64,000 bases of DNA from Pegoplata infirma (lineage: Eukaryota; Arthropoda; Insecta; Diptera; Anthomyiidae), in assembly GCA_963921195.1 (NCBI GenBank), contig OY992537.1, positions 1,674,001-1,738,000 on the forward strand. Direction: 5' to 3'. The notes below the pieces were generated by a model. It had not been told where the DNA came from. It worked only from the letters and a program-made list of their open reading frames with translations, and ran no database searches. Made by a program: the position numbers and the translations under genes. This document shows positions 1-11,585 of the stretch, in pieces; positions within the stretch are counted from its first letter, which is position 1, and each line of letters opens with the position of its first letter.

Positions 1-119
1 TAGCATCGATTGTGGCCATAGCGCGATTTTGAAAAATATAACAATACCACAAAATGTCTTCACTTTCTTTGAGGCTTTTTGAGCGCCACTTTACCACTAG
101 GATAACACACAGAAAGACT

Positions 120-690
120 TGAATGACAGATCGAAGCTACACTAATAGGTGGGATTCGAAGTCTTTTCAGGATAGCTTCGAGTAAGCCTGGCTCGAAGAC
201 TTCCAAATCATTGCAGTGTTTACCAGACAGATGTGCTGGCAATAATGAGAGTAGCTGACTGAGCTGCATTGCCTTTTTACAACCTTAGTCAACATATTTT
301 GTGACATTAAAGCCGCGGTAAAGTCTCTTTAGTCAATTTTTCCTTAAAACAAGATATGCCCTTGACTACCACAAGTATTTATGTACATGAAATGAACAAG
401 CAGTTTAACATACTACGACTCAAATGGGGTCTCAGACACATTCCTGGAAACTGCAAAGCCGACGAGCTTGCAAGACTTGGAACTACCTTACATGTTACTA
501 CGAAATTGAAATGTGTTGGTATGTCTCTAAAAATTAAATTAACGGCTTTTTCCGCGAGTGAGACTAATCAAAGAAGGGCACAGGGATGGTCGTGTCAGAC
601 TACATGACAAATTGGACTTCTTCTATTCCATTCAAGATGAAATATTACGACTATAGTTGCTGTAATTACCGGGCACTGTGAAATAAAATG
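120..690 (+). pseudogene. decayed LINE retrotransposon: RNase H domain and start of C-terminal region
   Basis: Broken C-terminal part of a non-LTR retrotransposon ORF2, read across three frames. In order: TDRSYTNR (126 on; matches the TDGSK first catalytic Asp motif of RNase H), NHCSVYQTDVLAI (about 205-245; the glutamate-containing helix, Gln-Thr where Gln-Ala-Glu is usual), VNIFCDIKAAVKSL (about 288-330; second Asp), then an open stretch from 356 with HIPGNCKADELARLGT, the usual GNxxADELAR end of the domain. Downstream, about 641-688, ITGHCEI matches the conserved LTGHC motif that follows RNase H in LOA/I-type LINEs of flies. Stops and frameshifts lie between the blocks, so it is not functional. 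RNase H would remove the RNA strand during target-primed reverse transcription. The clade (LOA or I) is inferred from RNase H being present; the reverse transcriptase lies outside the window or is lost. Confidence 0.8.
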
Positions 691-1635
691 ACTTTTGTCA
701 TGGTTGCATTACCAATTGAGTAACGATCCCTTAAAACACCTCAAAGTAAGAGCTTATTCACAATTAGTACTACCAACAGCAAACCACCGCAAAAAAAAAA
801 ACATAAAAAATATTATGATGCCAGTAAAATTCCAAAATTGTCCCATTTTTTTGTGTAATAATTGGACAAGTAGAAACTCTGGCGAATGTCTATGTGTTTG
901 TTATTTCAAAACGAATGTTTTTGTTTGTATTTTCTAGAGGTTTTTTTTTAATTTCTTCTTGATTATATTCGTTCTCGTTATGTTGTATTTCAAACATAAT
1001 GGTTGCAACCTATATTTTTTTAGGTAAAAGTGAAATTTTTGGTTTGAAAAACAATCATACTACCAACTGTATGAATGTATTCGTATCCATTTCTTCTTTC
1101 TGCCGTTCAAGTTTAAAAACTGGGTTTGAAGTTCCAAGAGCGCAGCGTATTGTTGTCATTCATTCAATAAAACAAAAAAAAAAACTGATCACATTGCAAA
1201 GACAGCTGTTGAGTAATCAGTTGTAACATGTAAGCATTTGTGTTTGTGTAAAAGACTTCTGTATGAATATAAAAATTGACTGCATAAGTATGTGTATGCG
1301 GTTCTAAATATCAACTAAATTGACAAATGTTGGTTTTAACTATGTATATAACGCTCTGGTGTAACAAACATTTTTTTTTTCAACATAAACTCCACCAGTG
1401 TAATGTGAACGTGATTTTTGCATACTACACCCAGCAAACAAGGGCATTCTGTATACTCTTCGTAAACTATAGAAAAGCACGCAGAGCGGTTAAATGTGCC
1501 CTAAAATAACTTGCCGTATCATGTTTTATAAGGAGATCAAATTGTTTTAATGGCTGGGACTATTAGAGGACCGTCCCGTGGTATCATAACGGAACTCAGA
1601 GTATATGAGTGATGACGTAAAGTGTCAGCAGCCAC
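691..1635. other. AT-rich stretch without a recognised gene; one dispersed hairpin
   Basis: No coding signal beyond short chance ORFs. At 705-735 lies the hairpin TTACCAATTGAGTAA, which recurs near 50535 and 52420. The rest is A/T runs and unclassified sequence. Confidence 0.5.
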
Positions 1636-1765
1636 TTACAATCGAAAAATTTTAACTTTTTCATTCCGTGTGTAACAAATCAAAATTTCAGGCAATTACC
1701 ATGGCCATAATCTCCGATCGATTTTAAGACGATTTAGCGATATTCGCAAATTTAAGAACATTGTT
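1636..1765 (+). mobile_element. Helentron-associated (mini-me/DINE-like) head fragment
   Basis: Holds TTCATTCCGTGTGTAACA and ATCGATTTTAAGACGATTTAG followed by GCGAT, the head-end signature that better copies share at 24810-24920. The GTCY microsatellite and tail are missing. Confidence 0.6.
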
Positions 1766-1834
1766 ATACAATTATACATAGTATTTTTGTTGGCCCAAAA
1801 AAATTCTACTCCAAAAATAAGGTTCTTAATAAAA

Positions 1835-1905
1835 ACAAGTAAGCAAGTTAAATTCGGACTTGCCGAATGTGTGGATCCCCAACGAAATGTAAAAATATTG
1901 TTGTA
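1835..1905 (-). mobile_element. Helentron-associated element, tail fragment
   Basis: Reads AAACAAGTAAGCAAGTTAAA and then the hairpin TTCGG-acttg-CCGAA. This is the 3' tail of the same family in minus orientation (compare 57145-57185), so it faces away from the head fragment just upstream. From 1906 to 2118 the sequence is A-rich with repeated AAAAATT blocks and no gene. Confidence 0.65.
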
Positions 1906-2119
1906 ACAAACTTTACTTAAAAAAAAATTAAAAATAAATTTCCGCTTAAAAAAATTTTCGTAAAAAAATATTTCTGCGAAAAGACTTAAGGTTAAAAAAA
2001 TGAATGTGCGCGGAAAAAATGTGAACTATAAAAAAATTCCGAAAAAAAATGTTTGGCGTAAAAATTAAATTTTTACTAAAGTGTTCAAATACCTTTTAGT
2101 ATCCAATTCTGTTCACATA

Positions 2120-3783
2120 TGACTCACTCCACACCAAATGTCCAGCGAAAAAAGAACATGTGTACCGTACATTTTTGAATAGGTTTTTCGATTTTTTAAA
2201 AACTGGGCTTAAGAGGTGTGGTTAAATATTGAAAATATGGTAAAATTTGTGTCGAATTGCCATGTTTATATCGTGAACTTATATTCAAAATATGCCAACT
2301 CAAATTTGACGGAAATGAGTTTCCGATGGCAAATAGCTCCCCTATGTAATACCTATCTGCCATAAAAATTTCAGAGCAAAAAAATAATTTGTTGTCGTTT
2401 TACATCCATTTTTGTTATTCTGCTAACTCAAAGTACATATTTTTTTGATGGAAATAAATGCCAACTCCCATTGTAAATTTCCAAAAATTTAAAAAAAAAA
2501 AATTAGACCACATATCTTATTGCATTTACCATGCTAAACACGAATCTTGTAAAGATTTTGATATCTAATGACTGGTTCTCGAGATATTTCCATTTTGAAA
2601 ATATCGGTAAATAGTGTTTGCAAAAAAAAAAATTGCTTATATTTATGTAACTTTCAAACTATTTATCAGATTGAAACATAATGAATGGGGCAAATAAAGT
2701 CAATGATATAAGCTTTCAAAATAGCTAGTCTGGAGTGACCCTATTGCAATATAGCGTGAGTTATAGAGTGCCAAAGTTGACCACCCTGAGATTAAAAGGC
2801 TTTCGGAGCTAGTAACTTTTAAAAATATGCAAAGATTTTTAATTTTTTGTTCAGTTTTCGCAATTACCGTACTAAGAATAACAAAAACCAAAAAAAAAAA
2901 AAAATTTTTAAATTTTTCAAAAAAAAATGTATTTTTATTTTCCGACAAAATATGCCAACTCTAAAAAAATATTTGTTTTTTGATATAGTAATAAATGGCA
3001 TCTCTGAAAAATACGCGAACAAGTGCAAAATATGAAAATTTTTGCATAGGTAAAAATTGTTTAGAATATTTAAACCATCTTGTGGAAGGTACATTGTTTA
3101 TTTTTGCAATAATATGCGAAATAACTAGTTTTTTAGCTCTCATGAACAGTAAGCTTTTTCGAGTTGGCATTTATTGAATATAGTTCGACGATATGTTTAT
3201 CAAATTAAAACGGAATGCACCACAATCTCAAAAATTTACATTTTTGTATCGTTTTGTATGGGAAATCGATTAGAATTTTGCTTTTTTGAAAATTTTTAAA
3301 ACCCGTTCTGAAATATTTCATTTTTTCAAAAAGTCAATTTATCAAAAATCCGTCCACTTTTTTTTATTTTTAATTTAGATGTTTGTCTATCCACACAAAA
3401 AAATTCAGACATGTGTTTTTCGTTTCTTTCGAGAAAAACGCATTTGAATTTTGAATTTCATAACAATTTAGTAATTTGTTGTATTTTCTTGTTTCAACAT
3501 AGCGTATGAGTAACATTTATGCAAATATTTAATACTCATTCGCCATGAGCAAATGTACAAGCAAATTACAAAATTGTTATGGAATTTAATATTCAAACAC
3601 GATGTTCTCGAAAAAAAAAATAAAAAACACATGGCTGATTTTTTTTGTGTGGATAGACAACACCTAAACTTAAAAAAAAAAATTAAAAAAAGTGGCCGGA
3701 TTTTTGATAAATTTCCTTTTTTAAAAAATGGAAAATTTCAGAACAGATTCTGAAAAATTTCCGAAAAAAAGTTTTAGTCGATA
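2120..3783. mobile_element. foldback element family A, copy 1 (interrupted, right end lost)
   Basis: Left terminus TGACTCACTCCACACCAAAT follows a TA. The arms match 13962-14979: AAATTTGTGTCGAATTGCC, then GGAATGCACCACAATCTCAA, then the centre around CAACATAGCGTATGAG near 3500 and its inverted partner. The right arm stops near TTTAGTCGATAG at 3783, so the right terminus is missing. Another element is nested at 2271-3191. No ORF in it is a credible protein. Confidence 0.8.
2271..3191. mobile_element. nested palindromic element, TA target duplication
   Basis: Ends TCGTGAACTTATATTC and GAATATAGTTCGACGA are inverted repeats that continue into ATGCCAACTC / GAGTTGGCAT. TA flanks both sides (2269-2270 and 3192-3193). 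Removing the 921-bp insert and one TA leaves 22 bases that align without a gap to the uninterrupted family A copy near 15738-15762, so the insertion point is precise. TA duplication suggests Tc1/mariner-type mobilisation. No transposase is present. Confidence 0.85.
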
Positions 3784-3862
3784 GTAGACATGGGCATGTG
3801 ACTCACACAGTAATGCAGAATCACGTGATTTCCCTTTAGTGTGTGAGTCACACACAGTCGCT
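3784..3862. repeat. CACTCACGC-family fragment
   Basis: GACATGGGCATGTGACTCACACA and the opposing GTGTGTGAGTCACAC form a short hairpin. The start resembles the GATGGGCGCGTGAG terminus at 36923. Confidence 0.5.
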
Positions 3863-4194
3863 AAAACTGAATACCAAATTTCCTGAAGACACTTATGACA
3901 TTATGTTAAGTTACAGTCATATCTGTGCAAAACTGTACAACAATTTTAAACTTTTAACAAAATTACGGGGCTCTGACGATTAATTCTGGTAGAGGAGACT
4001 AAAAAAGATACAAGTGTGTCGGCGTGTTCAAAGATCACATCGGAATTTTATTTTAGAGGCTGGTAAAGTTTCCCAGCTTTGGCCTGTTCTTGCAACATAT
4101 CGGTATACAAAACTATATTTTCTTTATTTCTGAGGTGTAGTGCAAGCTTTTGCTTTCAAATTCATATTTACTCAAAATGTGTCGGACATTTTTT
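3863..4194. other. unclassified AT-rich stretch
   Basis: No gene or clear repeat seen. Head-like Helentron similarity is too weak to call. Confidence 0.4.
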
Positions 4195-4262
4195 GAAGAG
4201 TATTAAAAGATTCGGCCAAGCCGAATATAAGATTTTTACTTTTTTAAATTTAAACTTTAGAA
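4195..4262 (+). mobile_element. Helentron-associated tail fragment
   Basis: GATTCGGCCAAGCCGAATAT is a perfect hairpin (ATTCGGC/GCCGAAT) followed by AAGATTTTTACTT, the 3' end pattern of the family. Confidence 0.65.
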
Positions 4263-4903
4263 AATTTTGTTTTTACAACCAAGTTTTGTTATGTGTTGTC
4301 ACTTTTTTTGGTTTTTGTTCATGATCGTTTTATTAATGTTAATATTATCAACATGACTTTCTTTTCTAAAGCTTAGAACATTCAATGGATCCATCGTACA
4401 TTTGTTTGTGTGTCTTGTTGGCGCACTCACGTTGTTGTTCTTTATTTGGGTTAAATTGTTTATATAAAAAAAAAATAAAAATCATAAATTCACTATTAGC
4501 CCACTTTTTCTTATTACAATTTCATTTTTTCTTTTTGTGTGTATGTGTATTCTATGTGTAATAAAATAGTGTTTATAATGTTTAGAAATTATTTTATTTT
4601 TTTTTCTTAATTTTTAGTTTAATTGTTAATTTCTTTGTTGGTTGTACAACAACTATTGAACAAAATGTTAAATTTGTTGTAAAATAAAATAGAAAAAAAG
4701 ATTTCTTTTCAAAGGTCATTAGCATTTGTAAACATTTGTAGAAAACATTTTTTTTTCATATTTATAATTTTTGGCATCTATAATTTTTTTATTTTTTTTG
4801 TCATATCTAATTATATATGTTATTTAATTAACTGTATTTTATCGCAACAAATTTTATCTTAATTTTTTCGATAACTTTGATATCTACACCATTTGTAATA
4901 TGG
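4263..4903. other. AT-rich stretch, no gene seen
   Basis: Long T runs and TTGTAAAATAAAATAG-like sequence; nothing recognisable. Confidence 0.5.
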
Positions 4904-5415
4904 ATGTAATTCGAAAAAGATCAATTGTAATTCAAAAATTTCATTTGTAATTCGAAAATTCCATTTGTATTTCAAAAATTTCAATTGTAATACGAAAAAG
5001 ATCAATTGTAATTCGAAAAAGATCAATTGTAATTCGAAATATATCAATTGTAATTCGAAAAAGACAATTGTAATTCGAAAGATTCCAATTGTAATTTAAA
5101 AAAGATCAATTGTAATTCGAAAAAGATCATTTGTTATTCGAAGATTCTAATTGTAATTCGAAATATACCAACTAAATTTCCATTGGTATTTTTCGAATTA
5201 CAATTGGAATCTTTAAATTGCAATTGATCTTTTTTGATCTTTTTTACAATTATTTTTTTTTTTTTAATAACAATTAATCTTTTTCGAATTACAACTAATC
5301 TTTTTTTAATTACAGTTGATCTTTTTTTCGGACTACAATTAATCTTTTCCGAATTGGAGTTGATATTTTTCGTATTACAATTGTTTTTCTTCGAATAACA
5401 ATTGATCTTTTTCGA
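4904..5415. repeat. 21-bp minisatellite in inverted arrangement
   Basis: About two dozen copies of a 21-bp unit, consensus CGAATTACAATTGATCTTTTT. From 4904 to about 5170 the units read as the reverse complement (TCGAAAAAGATCAATTGTAA). From about 5185 to 5415 they read forward. The array therefore flips once, around ACCAACTAAATTTCCATTGG. The unit is three times seven bases, which makes a spurious periodic reading frame (FELQLIF) that is not a protein. The same unit occurs at 41305-41440, 42205-42476 and 63221-63312. Confidence 0.9.
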
Positions 5416-5859
5416 TTCGGAATGACACAGATGTTCTTTTGTTTCACATAACTCAAGATTTGTGAAAGTTAAACGAATGCACTTTTTTCGTTATAATTTT
5501 TAGTTATTTGAATTAAACTTCGAATGAAAACGTGAACATAAGAACACCGAATTCGATTTCATATAATTCGGAAAGAACAGGGGCCATGACATTTTAAATC
5601 TCAATTGATTGTGTTTTTGAGTTTCAATTGAACCTCTCAAATGTTGGTTAGATTTTTCTCGAAATTTAATTGATATTATAAATTTTGATTTTTTTTCAAA
5701 TTTTTCAAATTTTAAATGTAGTCTTCAATTTTTAAATGGATTTTTTTTTTTAATTCCAATTTATTTCATCGAATATGTGAAAATGGCTTATTCATTTGTT
5801 AAAATATACTTAAAATTATTTTTTTCAATGAATAATAACTCAACAAATCGAAGGTTTTT
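5416..5859. other. AT-rich stretch after the minisatellite
   Basis: No gene. T-rich with decayed minisatellite-like words. Confidence 0.4.
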
Positions 5860-7060
5860 GACTCCGGTTTGAAGTTTTATACAAAATTTTTAAAGATTTT
5901 GACATTTTTTAGATTTTTGCATTTTTTGAAAGCCTGCACAGCAGCCACTGGGTGGAATAAAAATCTGGTATAAAGCGTTAGATTAGAATTGAACTATGAT
6001 CTCAAATATATGATCAAACACATTTAAAGTTGTTGCACTATTATTGGTCAAACATGTATTTTAAAGAAACACTGTGAAAAAAAAATTAGAAAAAGCACCA
6101 TTTTTAAAAGGCTATAAAACAAAAACCAGATAATCAATCTTTACTGTGATGAGCTCAAAATTTAGGCAAAAGTTCATTCTTTCTTATAGACTTTTAAACC
6201 CATTAAAGATATCTTCCGGTTTGTACGAAAAATAACACAGAAAACTTAAATTTGTAAAATATTTATTTTTTTAGTTTTTCTTTCAAAAATATCAACAAAA
6301 AAACTAAGGTATCTTAGAGGCCGCTGCGCTTATAAGGATACCAAAAAGTTGTGGAAGGTGGCCAAATTCTGGCTGCCAAATTTGGCTTCCAAATTTCGTG
6401 GAGAGCAAATCAACGTTTACTACGTAAAATGTTGAGCAGAAAAAAGGTATTTTTTTTAGAAATATTGAGAAAACGTCAGAAAAATATCAGAAACAATTTA
6501 AATTAAAAAAAAAAATAATAATAAAACAAAAAAAAAATATTTTATTTTTGAAAAAAAAAAATGATTTCAAATAAAATAAATACAACAAAATTCTGATTTT
6601 GTTTTTTTTATTATTTTTTTATAATACCGCTAATTTTTTATATAAAAAACAAAAAAAAAATTGAAAAAAACTGAAAAATGTACTAAATATTAAAAAATGT
6701 ACTAAATGTTCACACGGTAGGGTCCAACATTTTACGTAGTAAACGTTGAATTGCTCTCCACGAAATTTGGAAGCCGAATTTGGCAGCCGGAATTTGGCCA
6801 CCTTCCACAACTTTTTGGTATCGTTCTAAGCGCGGCGGCCTCTACGGTCGTTGTTTTATACGCTTTATACCAGATTTGTATTCCACTCAATGGCTGCTGT
6901 GCAGGCTTTCAAATAATGCAAAAATCCTAATTTTTCGCATTTTTAACCATGAATAACTAAAAATCTGGAAGTGATGAAAAAATTTGGAGTACATATTTGG
7001 AATCAGGAGATCAAAGTCTACTTAAATTGATCACCAGAATTTAAACCGGAAAATGACTGT
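5860..7060. mobile_element. nested palindrome (outer foldback)
   Basis: Outer arms: GAAAGCCTGCACAGCAGCCA near 5930 pairs with TGGCTGCTGTGCAGGCTTTC near 6890. The arms continue outward through AATCTGGTATAAAGCG / CGCTTTATACCAGATT and TTTTTGCATT-type sequence. The left arm has about 300 extra bases relative to the right. Flanks do not show a clear target duplication, so the class is unknown. Confidence 0.75.
6300..6860. mobile_element. inner foldback element
   Basis: Inverted arms TTGTGGAAGGTGGCCAAATT (6348 on) and AATTTGGCCACCTTCCACAA (6791 on). The pairing continues inward through AACGTTTACTACGTAAAATG and its complement, and outward through AGAGGCCGCTGCGC. The loop is AT-rich simple sequence. 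It lies inside the outer palindrome, off its centre. Confidence 0.75.
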
Positions 7061-8530
7061 TGAGCGGTGTAATCTAATTTTTATATTGATTATGATTTTT
7101 AAAAAATATTATTTAAAACTCCAGAAAAAAAGTTTTGGCAACATTTTTGTATAAAAAAGTTCACGTTTTCCATGTTTTAAATTAATATTTAAAATCCCGG
7201 GAATTCCCGGTTAAATTCCCGGGAATCCGAAATTGAAATATGTGTCGATTTCCTGGGAATTCCCAGGACAAAAACTTTAGGCACATTCGATTGAATTTAA
7301 GATTGAATTTATGCATTTTTGTTCAAATGTATTTCTACAATTTTTGACGGATTTTATTAAAAAACGTTTTCTTGTATTCGTAATAAATCAAACATTAACT
7401 TTCAATACCGAAATAAAATAAAAATAAAATTAAAAATATTAACTATCTCAAAGAAGTCACGAAAGTTCAATTAATTTTGACACTTATTTTTATAAAACAC
7501 TGTTGATTAGTGTTATATAAATTTAATTTTTATAGAAATTGCAACTGAATACAAAATTGAAAAATAGAATTTTTAATGTCATGAATATAAGTTTTATAAG
7601 TTTGTTATGTGAATGAGAAAAGCATAGATTTTATGTAAAGTGAAACATTTCAATTAAATATTCCATTCACAAAAGTTTTTATATTATATTCTAAAAACAA
7701 TGCTAAGGCCTGATGATTTCCGTCTTGTGGAAATGTCAATCGATGTACGCGTTAAATACAAATCACTAACGCAAAACGTACAGTTTCAAATAGAAATCAA
7801 TCAAACTGTACTGAAATTATCCTTATTTATATAAGTTTATACACATAAAGTCTCTATAAATACTTGTTTTTTTTTTTACATATGGTCTCCTCCTACATTC
7901 GTGCAGATATATGTGGATGAAACAAACAAAAAAAAAAACAGTTCTAACATTGTGAGAGCCCTTTTTCATAACTGTTGATATGTTTTTTACAGATTAAAAT
8001 CTGTTGTAATCACTTTTCCTAAAACCAGCAGTTATAACAAAATCTGTGGTTATTATTCGCTTCTCACGTTTACCAACCAATTGTTGCTGCATTCAGTTTG
8101 CCCTTACCAACTAATAATCTTGTTCTATAAATTTTACACTGATAAATATTCAAAATATGTTTTACTTGTTGTAAGGAATGTAGATAATTGCAAAGTTGAC
8201 GGGTTTACAAGACTGAAAGCAACCTTAAACCGAATTTGAATGTATTTGGGTATTAGGCCGTATCGATTTGAAGTGAAAGGGATCCAAAAAGTTTATATTT
8301 GGTGTCAAAATGACTCCATACAATGTTCGTTAAAATAAAAAATTCCGTAACCTCACGCGTCGCGGTTGAAGAATAGAAATTTAAATTAAATTATAGCTCA
8401 TAAGCTTATTTATGTCAAACCGGAAAATTTTTCGAAAATTATTGCTTAACCTTGAACTACACTTACCCTTTAAACAATTATCTTGTAAATAACACTGAAC
8501 GTATGATTAATAAATTTTAATTTATAGTAA
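7061..8530. other. AT-rich stretch; CCCGGGAATTCCCGG palindrome cluster at 7194-7268
   Basis: No gene. Between 7194 and 7268 there are three near-copies of a GGGAATTCCC palindrome (TCCCGGGAATTCCCGG, TTCCCGGGAATC, CCTGGGAATTCCCAGG) in otherwise AT-rich DNA, probably the relic of a repeat. The remainder is unclassified. Confidence 0.5.
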
Positions 8531-8538
8531 GTATACGT

Positions 8539-9647
8539 TAGAGTGTCCCTTATTTTGGAAATGTTGGAAATCTTGAGACGGTACCCGCTCATTTTTTTCC
8601 TTTTGACTTAAAAATAACTCAGGAAAAATTTTACGCCCCTAGGACCACGCCTTCCCTACGCGACGGGCCCTTAAAGAGCGGGGCCTAAAAAATCATTTTT
8701 CCATACAAACCAAAAAATTTTTTTTTTGATTTTTAATTTTTTTGTTATTATTTATTATATTACTTGGTTTGCTTATTCACAACAAAAAATTTGATTTTGG
8801 TGGGATAAGTCTCTCAGCGCTAAAAAATTTTTCGCAAAAAAAAATTTTGAGCCGCCGGGGTCCTACAGTAAAAAATTTTTAAAAAATATTTTTTTTTAGT
8901 TTTGACCAGCAACGGTTTTAGCTGCTATGTTGCTTTAAATGATATATATTCATAAAAAAATATTTTTTGTATCTGTGACATCTTAATCGTGTTCTAAAAA
9001 AGGGTAAAAAATGCATTGATGATTTTTTTCGATACACGATAAAAATGTCACAAATATGAATAATATTTTTTTTGGAATATATATCATTAAAAACAACATA
9101 AAAACTAAAACCATTGCTTTTCAAAACTAAAAAAAAATATTTTTTAAAAATTTTTTACCGTAGGATTCCTACGGCTCAAAATTTTTTTTTCGAAAAAGAT
9201 AAAGATGTCACAGATATGAATAATTTTTTTTTTGGAATATATATCATTTAAAGCAACATAGCAGCTAAAACCGTTGCTGGTCAAAACTAAAAAAAAATAT
9301 TTTTTAAAAATTTTTTACTGTAGGACCCCGGCCGCCCAAATTTTTTTTTTGCGAAAAATTTTTTAGCGCTGAAAGACTTATCCCTCCAAAATCAAATTTT
9401 TTGTCGTGAATAAGCAAACCAAGTAATATAATAATTAATAACAAAAAAATTAAAAATCAAAAAAAAATTTTTTTGGTTTGTATGGAAAAATGATTTTTTA
9501 GGCCCCGCTCTTTAAGGCCCCGTCGCGTAGGGAAGGCGTGGTCCTAGGGGCGTAAAATTTTTCCTGAGTTATTTTTAAGTCAAAAGGAAAAAAATGAGCG
9601 GGTACCGTCTCAAGATTTCCAACATTTCCAAAATAAGGGACACTCTA
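8539..9647. mobile_element. hAT-like foldback element with 8-bp TSD
   Basis: Termini TAGAGTGTCCCTTATTTTGG and its inverted copy CCAAAATAAGGGACACTCTA. The 8-bp target duplication GTATACGT sits at 8531-8538 and 9648-9655. The TAGAG start fits the hAT terminal rule YARNG. The arms are near-perfect inverted repeats for more than 330 bp, including ACCACGCCTTCCCTACGCGA. In the centre, a block of roughly 155 bp beginning near AATATATATCATT (9073 and 9236) is duplicated in tandem. There is no coding capacity, so any movement would need transposase in trans. hAT class is inferred from terminus plus TSD length. Confidence 0.92.
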
Positions 9648-9655
9648 GTATACGT

Positions 9656-10525
9656 GTATTTACATTTTGACTTAATATTGAGGAATATTTAAGAGTTAGT
9701 GTGTATTATCATTTCCAGACTTTATTTTCTCTAATAAAACGACAAAACACATATAAATTTCTTATAAATTTATATCCGAAATCAGTTCGAGACTTTGGAG
9801 GAAATTACGAGAATAGACATGAAAAGTTTAAAACAATACGCAATGAAGGTCAATGTATTTAGTTTACATCGATAAGCGGAAAAAGTTTTGTGGTATCGCT
9901 ATGGACCAATTGGTCTATGCGGAGTGCCATCTAGCACCGCCACCCTAACCTAACCTATATCCGAAAGCAAAATTTCTTATATTAAAGAACACTAGTCTTG
10001 AGAAAAATTCAGCCAAACCAAAACCACCAAGCAATTTGGTAAAGAAGACTATTAAAATACAATTTTTAATAGTCGACTTGATTTTGTATCAAATAGACCT
10101 CAAGATTCTGAAACGGTACATTCTAGAATTTGGATGACAGATTTTGGATTCAGGAGACAAAAGGATTCGTTAAATATTTTACTGGTATGTTTTTTGGGGT
10201 CGAAAAGTGCTATTAATATTTTTGTGGTATTGTAGTTAAAGTAATTTTAGCTACCGGCAACTATAAATTTATTTCAGTGTAAAGTTTACACTGACAATGA
10301 GTAAAGTTAAAACAATATAAGCTACGGCATACATCTATGCACAGTCAAACTCGGTTATTAACAAACTTCTAGGAGCCAGTAGAAATATTTCATATTTCCC
10401 TAATTAAATAAAAAAAAAAAAATATTTATCTGAGTTCGTAGTAAAAAGTTAAATATATATCGCTCATTTACTTGCATAGTGTCATAACTCAACAAAGTAA
10501 TTTTTTGAGTTAATGATACAGACTT
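9656..10525. other. unclassified stretch with CCTAACCTAACC and a pogo-type end
   Basis: At 9941-9957, CCCTAACCTAACCTA follows GTGCCATCTAGCACCGCCA and looks like the tail of a retroelement rather than a telomere. At 10343-10365, CAGTCAAACTCGGTTATTAA is a fragment of the element at 17495. No gene seen. Confidence 0.5.
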
Positions 10526-11120
10526 ACAAGGGAAGTCTCCCTGGTGTCACCCTTCGATCTTCATGAAATTTGGATGATTTGTTAAGAACGAAAATTAATT
10601 CGACACGTATTTTTTTTTAGCGGCCCAAACTCATTTTTAGGGGGGCCGATTTGTATGGGGGAATTTAACCTTTTTCAGTTTTTTACGATTTACGCCTATT
10701 TAAACAAAATAAATATAGGCATGTGTGGTATCAGATTAAAGGTATTAAAAATACCTATCTCGTGGTGCTAACAGCGGGCCAAAGAAGTTAATATTTTTCG
10801 ACTTATTAACAAAAATGTCCTAAAATTTTGGTATTTTACTCAATATGACGAAAAGTTGTGCATGTTTCGACACGTTCTTAGCACACGTAGATAGGTTTTC
10901 CAAAGACCTTTCATTTGGTATACAACATGACTAGGTTGCATAATATAGGAGATAAACAAAAAAAACTGAAAAATGGCCTTGTCTTCCCCCCTCCTTTTTA
11001 CCCCCTACATATGCATTTAGGCCGCTAAAAAAAAATACGTGTCCTTTTATTTTTTCTGCTCTACAAAATGAAACCAATTCCGTAAAGATCCGCGGGTGAC
11101 ACTAGGGAGACTTCCCTTGT
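10526..11120. mobile_element. foldback element family C, copy 1
   Basis: Termini ACAAGGGAAGTCTCCCTGGT and the inverted TAGGGAGACTTCCCTTGT. The arms are diverged but pair along their length, e.g. ACACGTATTTTTTTTTAGCG with its partner near 11025. A second copy is at 24165-24736. No clear TSD and no ORF. Confidence 0.85.
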
Positions 11121-11577
11121 TAGTAGTTATATCATGCTTTATACTGTGTCAAAAATTCGCATTAATATCTTTTAAACTCACCGTTTGAAAAGAGAACACG
11201 CTATTATTACATTTTTTTTTAATTTTTTAACAAGTAGTTTGTAGATACGTCGGGACCTTAGAATTAATATAACATTATCCACACCCCTCTTCAAGCCAGT
11301 TTAGGTTGTGTTAAAATGGTGACAAATTCGGCTTATGGCATTTCACTCCTCTTTATTTTTAACTTTAAAAATCGTTTACACGAAAATCCTAGCTGAAAAT
11401 CCTGTTTTCGAGTTATTGCTGTTCGACGACAAAAACCTCACAGTAAAAAACCCAACTGATTCTTGTAGATTATACTCTCCTGAATCCAAATTTGCCATCC
11501 ATTTTTTTTCCAGCATATACCGTTTTTAAGATATTCACTGTTAAAAAGAGTACCGAGTACGTTATAACTTAGTTTTA
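11121..11577. other. stretch without gene; repeat shared with 61580-61650
   Basis: 11270-11340 (CCACACCCCTCTTCAAGC, then AAAATGGTGAC) is the inverted match of 61580-61650. The rest is unclassified. Confidence 0.5.
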
Positions 11578-11585
11578 CTGTACAT

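Noticed and set aside
7194..7268. CCCGGGAATTCCCGG palindromes as a regulatory site
   Set aside because: Similar GGGAATT words at 24040-24120 occur in repeat debris, so a transposon relic is simpler.
9941..9957. CCTAACCTAACC as telomere repeat
   Set aside because: Only two to three units, and Diptera lack CCTAA-type telomeres. A retroelement tail is more plausible.
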